A DNA stretch of 64,000 nucleotides from Tepidiforma flava (lineage in GTDB: Bacteria > Chloroflexota > Dehalococcoidia > Tepidiformales > Tepidiformaceae): NCBI RefSeq assembly GCF_027594505.1, contig NZ_CP115149.1, positions 1,946,518-2,010,517 of the forward strand, in the 5' to 3' direction. Position numbers and translations under genes: made by a program. Positions 19,497 to 27,994 of this stretch are shown here, one piece after another. Every line of letters begins with the position of its first letter. The stretch's first letter is position 1. The notes below the pieces were generated by a model, which was not told the DNA's origin, did no database searches, and saw only the letters and a list, made by a program, of their open reading frames with translations.

Positions 19497-19937
19497 TTAG
19501 TTCTCGCCCTCGATCGGCGTGAACCGGTAGGCGATGTACGAGTTGCCTTCCCGGTCCTCCGACACCTTCTCGGTGAACATCTTCACCCGCATGCCGAACT
19601 TCATGTTCTCCGGCTTCGGCTCGATGCCCACGATGTTCGTGTTCACGCTTCCGCCGCCGTCCAGGTCGACGACCGCCGCGATGTACGGCGCCTGCACGTA
19701 GGGCGTCGCCTGGTGGATGATCGTCCACACGTGCACGGTGCCGGTGTTCGCCAGCCGGATCGTCTCGAACGGGCCGTCGCTGCTGCACACCCCGCAGAAG
19801 AGCCGCGGGCCGACGTACTTCGTCCCGCACTTCTTGCAGACGGAGCCGTTCAGGTAATCCTGATCGCGCGTCTCACCGAGCGTCAGGTGCGGCACCAGTG
19901 GGCGAACTTCGCCCTGCGTTGCTGTCGCTTCTGCCAA
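19497..19937 (-). CDS. DUF35 zinc-ribbon/OB-fold protein, thiolase partner
   Basis: The 146-residue protein has an N-terminal rubredoxin-like zinc ribbon (CKKCG at about 35-39, CGVC at about 48-51) followed by an OB fold (GTVHVWTIIHQAT, PYIAAVVDLDGG). DUF35 proteins clamp onto thiolases and provide the acyl-CoA binding site. The start is TTG at 19937 with AAGGAGGT 7 nt upstream. A promoter with a perfect TTGACA lies upstream. It forms a two-gene operon with the thiolase, 29 nt apart. Confidence 0.9.
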   Translation of the reverse strand: MAEATATQGEVRPLVPHLTLGETRDQDYLNGSVCKKCGTKYVGPRLFCGVCSSDGPFETIRLANTGTVHVWTIIHQATPYVQAPYIAAVVDLDGGGSVNTNIVGIEPKPENMKFGMRVKMFTEKVSEDREGNSYIAYRFTPIEGEN

Positions 19938-20021
19938 TCCTGGACCTCCTTCTCATTCCTGCCCGGGCTGGTGTTCCGCTCACGGCGAATGCGCCCCGGG
20001 GCCAGGGCCTCGCCGCACCGT

Positions 20022-20050
20022 ATTGTTCGTCCCCCGTAAAGGGCTGTCAA
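20022..20050 (-). promoter_or_regulatory. Promoter of the DUF35-thiolase operon
   Basis: On the minus strand TTGACA (20045-20050) and AACAAT (20022-20027) are separated by exactly 17 nt. This is the best -35 match I found in the window. Predicted start is near 20015, about 78 nt before the TTG start. Confidence 0.7.
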
Positions 20051-20057
20051 CGAACCT

Positions 20058-23000
20058 TCACACTCGCTCGTTTCCCGCCCTTTCCGCTGCCGGCCGCCCT
20101 CCGCCCATCGCCCGAAGGACCCGCACGAGCAGCGGCATCCAGCCCTCGCCGGCGCCCACCCGGTCGATGCGCACCTGCTTCGGCCCGGTGAGCACCAGCT
20201 CCCCCAGCCCGAGCCGCGCCACCCGCTCCCCCAGCCCGAGCCGCGCCACCCGCTCCCGCAGCTCCGGCGTCGTCCCGCCCCGCACGTACAGGTGGAACAT
20301 CTGCTCGTCGGTCTTGATCGCCTCGATGCCCGCCCGCTTCGCGAGGTTCCGCACCAGCGCCACGTAGAGCAGGTTCTCGACTGCCAGCGGAACCGGCCCG
20401 AACCGGTCCCGCAGCTCCTCGTGCATCTCCGCCACCGCTTCGACCGTCCCGAGATGCGCAATCCGCTGATACAGGTTCAGCCGCGCGTGGATGTCGCCGA
20501 CGTAGCTCTCCGGGATGTGCGCGCTCACCGGCAGGTCCACCACTGGCGGCGGCGGCTCCGGCTCGGCCGCCCGCGGCAGCTCCTCGCCCATGCCCCGCTT
20601 CAGCGCCGCCACCGCCTCCGCCACCAGTTTGGTGTACAGCTCGAACCCGACCTCCGCGATGTGCCCGCTCTGTTCGGTCCCGAGCACGTTCCCGGCGCCG
20701 CGGATTTCGAGGTCGCGCAGCGCCAGCTGGAAGCCGGCCCCCAGCTCCGAGGCCTCGAAAATCGCTTCCAGCCGCTTCTGCGCCGCCTCGCTCAGCGCGC
20801 GGTCCTTGTCGTACAGCAGGTAGGCGTACGCGCGGTTCGCCGACCGCCCCACCCGGCCCCGGAGCTGGTACAGCTGCGCCAGCCCCAGCCGGTTCGCCTC
20901 GTTGATGATGATGGTGTTCGCGTTCGGGATGTCCAGCCCGCTCTCGATGATCGTCGTGCAGACCAGCACATCGTGCTCCCCGGCCTGGAACTCCAGCATC
21001 ACCCGCTCCAGCTGCTCCTCCGGCATCTGACCGTGCCCGATCGCCACCCGCGCGCCGGGCGCGAGCTCCATCACCCGCTTCGCAATCCGCTCGATGTTCT
21101 GCACCCGGTTGTGCACGAAGAACACCTGCCCGCCCCGCTGCAGCTCGCGCTCGATCGCCTCCCGCAGAATTTCGTCGTCCCACGCCAGCACGTAGGTGCG
21201 AATCGGCTGCCGCTCCTCCGGCGGCGTCATGATCGTGCTCATGTCGCGGATGCCCACGAGCGACATCTGCAGCGTCCGCGGGATCGGCGTCGCCGAGAGC
21301 GTCAGCGTGTCCACCTCCGCCCGCATCTGCCGCAGCCGCTCCTTGTGGCTCACCCCGAACCGCTGCTCTTCGTCGATGATCACGAGCCCGAGGTCCTTGA
21401 ACACCACGTCCTTCTGCAGCAGCCGGTGCGTCCCCACCACGATGTCCACCTCCCCCGCCGCGAGGTCCGCGAGAATCCGCCGCTGCTCCTCCGCCGACCG
21501 GAACCGCGAGAGCACCTCCACCCGCACCGGAAACCCGGCCGTCCGCTCCCGGAACGTCTCCCCGTGCTGCTCCGCGAGCACCGTCGTCGGCACCAGCACC
21601 GCTACCTGCTTCCCGTCCATGACAGCTTTGAACGCGGCCCGCACCTCGACCTCCGTTTTCCCGTAGCCGACATCCCCGCAGATGAGCCGGTCCATCGGCC
21701 GCGGCCGCTCCATGTCCGCCTTCACCTCGAGAATCGCCGCCAGCTGGTCCTGCGTTTCGACGTACGGGAATGACGCCTCCATCTCCATCTGCCACGGCGT
21801 GTCCTCCCGGAAGGCGTGCCCGGGCACCAGCTGCCGCTTCGCGTACAGCTCCAGCAGGTCGCGCGCCATCTGCACCACCGCCTGCTTCACCCGCCGCTTC
21901 GAGCGCGCCCAGTCCTGTGTGCCGAGCCGCGTCAGCGCCGGCGGGTGATCGCTCGGCCCCACGTACCGGCTCAGCGCCTCCAGCTGGTCGGCCGGCACGT
22001 ACAGCCGGTCGCCCTCCGCGTACTGCAGCTCGAGATACTCCCGCTCGACTCCCTCCACCGACCGCCGCACCAGCCCGCCGTACCGCGCGATGCCGTGGTC
22101 CGCGTGGACCACGTAGTCGCCGACCTCGAGGCTTTCGACGAGGTCCGGCCGAACGCCGTGGTGCGGCCGCGTCGGCTTCCGCCGCTTCCGGAACCCGAAG
22201 ACCTCCGCATCGGCCAGCACTACCGTCCCCGCGGCCGTGACGATGCCGCTCGACACCGCCGCCGGCACCAGCGTCACGCTCCCGCCCGGAGGCGCGCCGC
22301 CCAGTGCGCGGGTCTTCGCGCTCCGCGTGCCCTCCGCCTCGAAAACGTCCGCCAGCCGCAGGGCCTGCAGCGACGCGACCACGACCCGCCGGCCCTCCCG
22401 CCGCCACGCCTCCGCCTGCTGCGCCACGACGCGAAGCCGCCCGCCGAACCCCGGCGCGGCCTGCACCGGCAGCTCGCGCGCCCCGCGCTCGGCCGTCCCG
22501 AACCGTTCCAGCACGTAGGCGGCCCGCCCCAGCAGCGCCGCCGCTGCCGCCCCCGGCTCCTCGCGCAGGTCCGGCAGCCCGGCCGGGATCGCGCCCCGCG
22601 CTTCCATCTCCGCCCGAGCCCGCCGTTCGAACTCCAGCGCCTGCTCGAGCGCCTGCCGCCCGTCTTCGGGGTCGAAGACGACCACGACGGCCGCGCCTCC
22701 GAGGTGGTCCAGCGCCGTCGCCCGGTACAGCAGCGGCTCGAGGAACTGGTGGTAGTCGGTCCGCCCGCCCGCTGCGACTGCCTCGACCTGCTCGACGACC
22801 GCCTCCGCCTCATCGCCCTGCGCGGTGAGCCGCTCCGCCAGCGCCCGCGCTGCCGCCCGGCCGGCGCCCAGCGAGGTCGACACCGGCGGCACGAGCACGG
22901 CATCCAGCCGGCCCGCGCTCCGCTGCGTCGCAAGGTCGACCAGCCGGATGCTCTCGACCGTGTCGCCGAAAAACTCCACCCGCACCGGCCGTTCGAACCC

Positions 23001-23603
23001 GGCCGGGAAGATATCGATGAGCCCGCCCCGGCGCGCCGCGGTCCCCGGCGCGTCGGCCAGCGGCTCGATGGCGTAGCCCGCGCCCTCCAGCCAGGCCAGT
23101 ACGTCGCCCGGCCGCGCCGCTGCGCCGGTCTCCAGCCGCAGGTCCTCCGCCTCCGGGGCCGGCGGCGCCGTGCGCTCGGTGATCGCGGCCCACGTCCCCA
23201 CGACGATCGCCGGCGCTTCGCCCCCGAGCGCCCGCAGCGCCCGCGCCCGCTCCACCCCCGCCGAAGGATCGTCCCGGGTGAACTCGTACGGCAGCGCATC
23301 CCGCTGCGGCAGGCGAATCACCGGCCGGTCGCTCAGGAGCTCGAGATCATCAGCCAGCGCCTGCGCGGCCAGGGCCGTCGGCACGGCCGCGAGAAGCGGC
23401 CCGGCGTGCCCGCTCGCCAGCGCCGCCGCGACGTACGCCCGCGCGCTCTCGGGCGCCGAAAGGCGCACGCAGCCGTCCCCGCGCGCCAGCAGCGGGGCCA
23501 GCTCCTCGGCGACCGCGGCCGTGACGCCCGCGAGTTCACCAGCCAGGTCCGAACCCTCAGCGGCAGCAGCCGCCTCGCCCTCCACTTTACCGCCCGGTAG
23601 CAC
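20058..23603 (-). CDS. mfd: Transcription-repair coupling factor
   Basis: Mfd removes stalled RNA polymerase and recruits UvrA. The protein is 1181 aa, normal size. A UvrB-like N-terminal module precedes the polymerase-interacting domain near residue 490 (GDYVVHADHGIARYGG). Walker A is ICGDVGYGKTE near 641, the DEEQ box near 744, and the translocation motif RGAGNVLGTEQSGH near 970. The start GTG at 23603 has GGAGG upstream; a second GTG lies six codons later. The C-terminal region holds a perfect 27-bp tandem duplication. Confidence 0.96.
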   Translation of the reverse strand: MLPGGKVEGEAAAAAEGSDLAGELAGVTAAVAEELAPLLARGDGCVRLSAPESARAYVAAALASGHAGPLLAAVPTALAAQALADDLELLSDRPVIRLPQRDALPYEFTRDDPSAGVERARALRALGGEAPAIVVGTWAAITERTAPPAPEAEDLRLETGAAARPGDVLAWLEGAGYAIEPLADAPGTAARRGGLIDIFPAGFERPVRVEFFGDTVESIRLVDLATQRSAGRLDAVLVPPVSTSLGAGRAAARALAERLTAQGDEAEAVVEQVEAVAAGGRTDYHQFLEPLLYRATALDHLGGAAVVVVFDPEDGRQALEQALEFERRARAEMEARGAIPAGLPDLREEPGAAAAALLGRAAYVLERFGTAERGARELPVQAAPGFGGRLRVVAQQAEAWRREGRRVVVASLQALRLADVFEAEGTRSAKTRALGGAPPGGSVTLVPAAVSSGIVTAAGTVVLADAEVFGFRKRRKPTRPHHGVRPDLVESLEVGDYVVHADHGIARYGGLVRRSVEGVEREYLELQYAEGDRLYVPADQLEALSRYVGPSDHPPALTRLGTQDWARSKRRVKQAVVQMARDLLELYAKRQLVPGHAFREDTPWQMEMEASFPYVETQDQLAAILEVKADMERPRPMDRLICGDVGYGKTEVEVRAAFKAVMDGKQVAVLVPTTVLAEQHGETFRERTAGFPVRVEVLSRFRSAEEQRRILADLAAGEVDIVVGTHRLLQKDVVFKDLGLVIIDEEQRFGVSHKERLRQMRAEVDTLTLSATPIPRTLQMSLVGIRDMSTIMTPPEERQPIRTYVLAWDDEILREAIERELQRGGQVFFVHNRVQNIERIAKRVMELAPGARVAIGHGQMPEEQLERVMLEFQAGEHDVLVCTTIIESGLDIPNANTIIINEANRLGLAQLYQLRGRVGRSANRAYAYLLYDKDRALSEAAQKRLEAIFEASELGAGFQLALRDLEIRGAGNVLGTEQSGHIAEVGFELYTKLVAEAVAALKRGMGEELPRAAEPEPPPPVVDLPVSAHIPESYVGDIHARLNLYQRIAHLGTVEAVAEMHEELRDRFGPVPLAVENLLYVALVRNLAKRAGIEAIKTDEQMFHLYVRGGTTPELRERVARLGLGERVARLGLGELVLTGPKQVRIDRVGAGEGWMPLLVRVLRAMGGGRPAAERAGNERV
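20201..20254 (-). repeat. 27-bp perfect tandem duplication inside mfd
   Basis: Bases 20201-20227 are repeated exactly at 20228-20254. The repeat keeps the frame and doubles a nine-residue unit, ERVARLGLG, at about residues 1117-1134 of Mfd. It looks like replication slippage that was tolerated. Confidence 0.9.
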
Positions 23604-23697
23604 GCCTCCGCCATCGCCCCGGCGCGCCCCGCACGCCGCCGCGATGTCCAGGACGTATCACTGAGATTTGCTCTCAGGTATCGCGCGGGCGGCGCCG

Positions 23698-23706
23698 TGC
23701 TACGAT
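23698..23706 (+). promoter_or_regulatory. Extended -10 promoter, leaderless CDF gene
   Basis: TGCTACGAT (hexamer TACGAT 23701-23706) ends 6 nt before the GTG at 23713. The predicted transcription start is the start codon itself. No Shine-Dalgarno sequence fits. Confidence 0.6.
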
Positions 23707-23712
23707 CACGGC

Positions 23713-24642
23713 GTGGCGCATCCGCCCGTCCATCGCCGCGAGCTCCTCCTTGGCCTCGGCCTCACGCTCGCTTTCGCCGCCGCCCAGGCCGCCGTCGGCC
23801 TCGCCTTCGGCTCCATCGCCCTCGTCTCCGATGCCGGCCACATGCTCACCGACGCCGTGGGGCTCGGGCTCGCCTTCCTCGCCGCGACCATCGCCGCGCG
23901 CCCTCCCGATGCGCGCCGCACGTTCGGCTACGCCCGCGCCGAAGTCCTCGCCGTGCCCCTCCACGTCGCCCTGCTCGCCGGCATCGCCGCCTTCATCGTC
24001 TACGAGTCCCTCGGCCGCCTCGACGGCTCGCACACCATCCGCACCGGCCCGGTCCTCGTCACCGCTGCCCTCGGCCTCGGCGTCAACCTCCTCGTCCTCC
24101 GCATCCTCCACGGCCACAGCCACGACAACCTGAACATCCGCGGCGCCGTTCTCGAAGCTATGGCCGACGCCCTCGGCTCCGTCCTCGTCATCGTCTCCGC
24201 CGCTGCCATCGCCCTCGGCGCGAGCCCGGCCCTCGACCCGATCGCCGCGCTCCTCATCGCCGCGCTCATCCTCCCCCGCGCCGTCAACCTCCTCCGCCAG
24301 GCCGGCGCCATCCTCCTCGAGAGCGCCCCGCCCGGGCTCGACCCCCGCGCCATCGCGGCCGCCGCCCGCGATGTCCAGGGCGTCCTCGACCTCCACGACG
24401 TCCACGTCTGGAGCATCGCGCCCTCCTTCCCGGCCCTGAGCGCCCACGTCGAACTCGCCGATGCCGGCTGCACCGAGCATGTCCTCACCGACCTCGCCGC
24501 GCTCTTCCGCGAACGGTTTGGCATCGTCCACGTCACGCTCCAGCCCGAGACGCCGGCCCTCCACCTGGCCATTGCATGCTGCTCGAGCCCCGACGCCGCC
24601 CTGCTCGACGCCGGCCACGCCCACGAACCCGCCCGCTCATGA
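23713..24642 (+). CDS. Cation diffusion facilitator family transporter
   Basis: This CzcD/ZitB-type exporter of zinc or related ions has 309 residues and six predicted helices. Helix II carries SDAGHMLTD (Asp/His/Asp metal site). A histidine motif HGHSHDN sits in the loop before helix V, whose site reads LEAMADALGS. The C-terminal cytoplasmic domain (VLDLHDVHVWSI) is present. I chose GTG 23713, placed by an extended -10; an in-frame TTG/ATG extension to 23668 would run through that promoter. It overlaps the next gene (ATGA). Confidence 0.88.
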   Translation: MAHPPVHRRELLLGLGLTLAFAAAQAAVGLAFGSIALVSDAGHMLTDAVGLGLAFLAATIAARPPDARRTFGYARAEVLAVPLHVALLAGIAAFIVYESLGRLDGSHTIRTGPVLVTAALGLGVNLLVLRILHGHSHDNLNIRGAVLEAMADALGSVLVIVSAAAIALGASPALDPIAALLIAALILPRAVNLLRQAGAILLESAPPGLDPRAIAAAARDVQGVLDLHDVHVWSIAPSFPALSAHVELADAGCTEHVLTDLAALFRERFGIVHVTLQPETPALHLAIACCSSPDAALLDAGHAHEPARS

Positions 24643-26285
24643 CGCGCCTCTCCCGCCGCGCCCTGCTCGCCGGCGCGCTCAGCGCGGGCGGCGCGGCTGC
24701 CGCTGCGGCCGTCGTCGTCCGGCGCGCCCCCGGCCCATCGGACGAGCCATCCCTCCCTGCCGGCGAACCCTCGCCCTCCCCGCCGCCGACGCCCACCCCG
24801 CTCCCGCGGGGCGGCGCGGCCCGCCTCGCCGCGACCTCCAGCTTCGACTTCGATACCTTCGACGCCCTCCGCTCCGGCGAGCCGTCGACCGTCGAGCTGC
24901 TCGGCCGTGTCCATGCGCGCCTCCTCCAGTGGGACGACCCCGCCGGGGCCCGCCTCGGCCCTGACCTCGCCGCCGCCCGGGAGCAGCCCGACCCGCTCAC
25001 CCTGCTGCTCCGCCTCGACGCCCGCGCCCGCTGGCAGGACGTCCCGCCCCTCGGCGGCCGCCCCGTCACGGGGGACGACGTCCGCTTCCACCTCGAGCGC
25101 GCGCTCGCCATCGCCCGCGAAGGTACCGCGCCGCTCGTGCAGCGCACCGGCCCCCTCCGCGAGGTCGCCCGGGTCGAACTCCCCGCGCCGGGCCTGATCC
25201 GGCTCGTGCTCGCCCGCCCGTCGCCGCTCCTCGAAGCCGCTCTCGCCGCCGAGTTCGCTCTCGTCCAGCCTCCGGAGGTTGCCAGCCGCTTCGACGCCGA
25301 CCCCCTCGACCCCGCGCTGCTCGCCGGCTGCGGCCCCTGGCGCTTCGCCGGGTTCGACCGCGAAACAGCCCGCCTCGAAGCGTACACCGCCGGCCACCGT
25401 GTCCCGCTCCTCGACGCGCTCAGCGTCTCGCCGCCGACCGATACCCTCGCACGCTACCGCGCCGGCGACCTCGACGAATTCCCCGCCCTCGACCCGCGCG
25501 ACGCCGCAGCCGCACGCAGCCTGCCCGGAATCCAGGAGTTCGCCCTCCCCTGGCGCGAGACGGTGCTCTCCACGTTCTCCGTCAGCGCTCCGCCGTGGTC
25601 CGATGCCCGCCTGCTCGAAGCGCTCTCCGGCGCGCTCAACCGCGGCTGGCTCGCGGAAGCGCTTTTCGCCGGCCGCGCCCGGCCAGCCGGGCCGCTTCCG
25701 CCCGTCTCTGGCGCGGCCCTCCCCGAATCCGACCTCGCGGCGTTCCCCGGCTACGCCGCCGACCCGGATGCCGACGCCGGGGCCGCGCGGCAGCGCTGGG
25801 AGGCCGCCGGCGGCCCCGCCCTCGGCACCGTCGCCGTCGACATCCCGGCCATCTTCGACCCCCGCTACGCCGCCAGCGCGGTCGTGATCGAACGCCTGAA
25901 CGCGATCCTCGGACCGCAATTCCGCCCGGCCGTCGAGCGCTACCCGGTCATCGCCGCCCGCGTGCAGGAGGGTTTCTACGGCAACGGCCGCGCCGCCTTC
26001 TGGTTCGGCTGGGGACCGCCGCTGCCCTCGCCCGACCCGCGCGAAGCCCTCCTCGAGCTCTTCGGCCACGCGCTCGCCCCGGCCGACCGCGATGCGCTCT
26101 TCAGCTCCGCCGACGCCGCATCCCTGCGCGGCCTGCAGCGCCGCCTCCTCGCCGGCTTCGCCGGCGGCGTGGTCCCGTGGGTCCAGCAGCTGACCGAGGT
26201 CTTCCGCCGGCCGGGGCTCGAAGGACCCGCGCCATCGCCCTTCTGGGATGGCCACCGCGACATCCGGCGGTATCGCTCCTCCTGA
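24639..26285 (+). CDS. Extracellular solute-binding protein, peptide/nickel (family 5) type
   Basis: The 548-residue protein starts with a twin-arginine-like signal (LSRRALLAGALSAGG) and a Pro/Ser-rich linker to about residue 55. The rest resembles family 5 solute-binding proteins of ABC importers (VTGDDVRFHLERAL, CGPWRFAGF, a C-terminal WFGWG segment). It starts ATG in a 4-nt overlap with the CDF gene. No permease or ATPase gene is nearby, so it may serve a remote transporter. A metal-related role is suggested only by the neighbour. Confidence 0.72.
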   Translation: MTRLSRRALLAGALSAGGAAAAAAVVVRRAPGPSDEPSLPAGEPSPSPPPTPTPLPRGGAARLAATSSFDFDTFDALRSGEPSTVELLGRVHARLLQWDDPAGARLGPDLAAAREQPDPLTLLLRLDARARWQDVPPLGGRPVTGDDVRFHLERALAIAREGTAPLVQRTGPLREVARVELPAPGLIRLVLARPSPLLEAALAAEFALVQPPEVASRFDADPLDPALLAGCGPWRFAGFDRETARLEAYTAGHRVPLLDALSVSPPTDTLARYRAGDLDEFPALDPRDAAAARSLPGIQEFALPWRETVLSTFSVSAPPWSDARLLEALSGALNRGWLAEALFAGRARPAGPLPPVSGAALPESDLAAFPGYAADPDADAGAARQRWEAAGGPALGTVAVDIPAIFDPRYAASAVVIERLNAILGPQFRPAVERYPVIAARVQEGFYGNGRAAFWFGWGPPLPSPDPREALLELFGHALAPADRDALFSSADAASLRGLQRRLLAGFAGGVVPWVQQLTEVFRRPGLEGPAPSPFWDGHRDIRRYRSS

Positions 26286-26337
26286 GCGCCGGCCTGCGGT
26301 TTTTCGTCACCACCGCTTCCGGGATACTGGGGCACGG

Positions 26338-27456
26338 ATGGACCTCCTTTCCCTCGTGCTCTTCATCGCCGGCATCGCCCTGCTCATCGTCGGCGCCGAA
26401 GGCCTCGTGCGCGGCGCGGGCCACCTCGCCATCGCCATGGGCGTCTCCCCGCTCGTCGTCGGCCTCACGGTCGTCGCCTTCGGCACCAGCTCCCCCGAGC
26501 TCGCCGTCAGCGTCTCCTCCTCGTTCGGCGGCAAGCCCGACCTCGCCATCGGCAACGTCGTCGGCAGCAACATCTTCAACATCCTCGTCATCCTCGGCGC
26601 GTCCGCCGTCGCCGCTCCCCTCATCGTCCACCAGCAGCTCGTCCGCTTCGAAGTCCCGCTCATGATCGCCGTCTCCGTCCTCGTCCTCCTCTTCGCGCTC
26701 GACGGCGACATCCAGCGGTACGAAGGCGTCATCCTCTTCCTCGGCGTCATCGCCTACACCACCTGGGCCATCCGCAAGAGCCGCAGCGAATCCCGCGAAG
26801 TCCAGTCTGAGTACGACGAATACGAGGCGGCCATCACCGCCCGCCCCGTGACGCCGCGCACCGTCGCGCTCGACCTCGTGCTGGTCGTCGCCGGCCTCGG
26901 CATGCTCGTCCTCGGCTCCGAGTGGTTCACCAGCGGCGCCGTCGAAATCGCCGAGTTCCTCGGCGTCTCTCAGCTCGTCATCGGCCTCACCATCGTCGCG
27001 GCCGGCACCTCGATGCCCGAACTCGCCACCTCCGTCGTCGCCGCCATCCGCGGCGAACGCGACATCGCCGTCGGCAATGCCGTCGGGAGCAACCTGTTCA
27101 ACCTCATGGCTGTCCTCGGCGCAACGGCGGCCGTCTCGCGCGGCGGCATCCCCGTCGCCGAGTCTGCCGTCGCCTTCGACCTGCCGGTGATGCTCGCCGT
27201 CGCCGTCGCGGCCCTCCCCATCTTCTTCACCGGCTACGTCATCACCCGCGCCAACGGCCTGCTCTTCCTCGGCCTCTATGGCGCCTACGCCCTCTACCTC
27301 TTCCTCGATGCCTCCGGGCACGACGCGCTCGATGCCTACAGCATGGTCATGCTCGGCCTCATCCTCCCCGCCATCGCCGTCATCACCCTCGCCCTCGCCC
27401 TCCGCTTCTACCTCCGCCAGCGCCGGGCGGCGCACGACGAAAAGGCCGGGGCGTGA
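26338..27456 (+). CDS. Calcium/sodium antiporter (CaCA family, YrbG-like)
   Basis: The 372-residue exchanger has two inverted halves. The alpha repeats are VAFGTSSPELAVSV...GNVVGSNIFN (about residues 45-85) and VAAGTSMPELATSV...GNAVGSNLFN (about 220-260), with a charged cytoplasmic loop between them. The ATG at 26338 is preceded by GATACT (26323-26328) and only 9 nt, so the leader is very short. An open frame to 26248 overlaps the preceding gene and is not conserved. Confidence 0.93.
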   Translation: MDLLSLVLFIAGIALLIVGAEGLVRGAGHLAIAMGVSPLVVGLTVVAFGTSSPELAVSVSSSFGGKPDLAIGNVVGSNIFNILVILGASAVAAPLIVHQQLVRFEVPLMIAVSVLVLLFALDGDIQRYEGVILFLGVIAYTTWAIRKSRSESREVQSEYDEYEAAITARPVTPRTVALDLVLVVAGLGMLVLGSEWFTSGAVEIAEFLGVSQLVIGLTIVAAGTSMPELATSVVAAIRGERDIAVGNAVGSNLFNLMAVLGATAAVSRGGIPVAESAVAFDLPVMLAVAVAALPIFFTGYVITRANGLLFLGLYGAYALYLFLDASGHDALDAYSMVMLGLILPAIAVITLALALRFYLRQRRAAHDEKAGA

Positions 27457-27464
27457 GCCCCGGC
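27440..27464 (-). terminator. Intrinsic terminator for the 27496-27918 gene
   Basis: GCCGGGGC (27445-27452) and GCCCCGGC (27457-27464) form a perfect 8-bp stem with a four-base loop. On the minus strand it is followed by C and UUUU. The hairpin includes the stop codon of the convergent antiporter gene. Confidence 0.6.
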
Positions 27465-27495
27465 GCACAGTCGCGGGCGGCAGAGCGCTCCGAAC

Positions 27496-27918
27496 CTAGA
27501 CTTCGACGACCTCCAGCCCCCACACCGGCCGGAACCGCCACGTCCGGATGCCGGCCACCGAAATCTTGTGCTTCTTGAGCAGCTTCTTCGTCTCCGGCAC
27601 CGTCCCCACCGGCACGTACAGGTAGAGCGGCCCGATTTTCGACATCGGCAGCCAGTCGTTCACGGCCGACTCGTCGTTCAGCGTGTCCGGCATCTCCACC
27701 TCGGCCATCATCCGGAGGAACAGGCCCGGCTTGTGCACCACCACGATGTCCGGCACCAGCTCCCGGCCATTCGCTTCGCCGACCGCGAGCCGCGGCTTCG
27801 GGACGTTCACGATCGTCTCGTAATCCGGGAATTCGTCGTTCGGGTACGGGAACTTCACCTTCGCGATTTCGGCCACCGTCCCCTGGTGGCGAAGCTGGCT
27901 GAGCTGCTTCACGGTCAC
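27496..27918 (-). CDS. Conserved hypothetical protein, possible PD-(D/E)xK nuclease-like fold
   Basis: This 140-residue protein starts GTG at 27918 with GGAGG 9 nt upstream, so it is very likely real. I do not recognise a named family. The arrangement PDIVVV...MAEVEM, then a helix, then LYLYVPVGTVPETKKLLKKH and GIRTWRF, resembles the D...ExE core and following strand of restriction-endonuclease-like proteins without a demonstrated activity. That fold call is inference. It is isolated between an antiporter and pckA. Confidence 0.7.
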   Translation of the reverse strand: MTVKQLSQLRHQGTVAEIAKVKFPYPNDEFPDYETIVNVPKPRLAVGEANGRELVPDIVVVHKPGLFLRMMAEVEMPDTLNDESAVNDWLPMSKIGPLYLYVPVGTVPETKKLLKKHKISVAGIRTWRFRPVWGLEVVEV

Positions 27919-27994
27919 GCGAACACGTCCTCCGCAGTGGCGCTGCGAACGATTCTACGGGCGCTCCGGGGCTCGGTCGAACCTCCGGCGCGCC

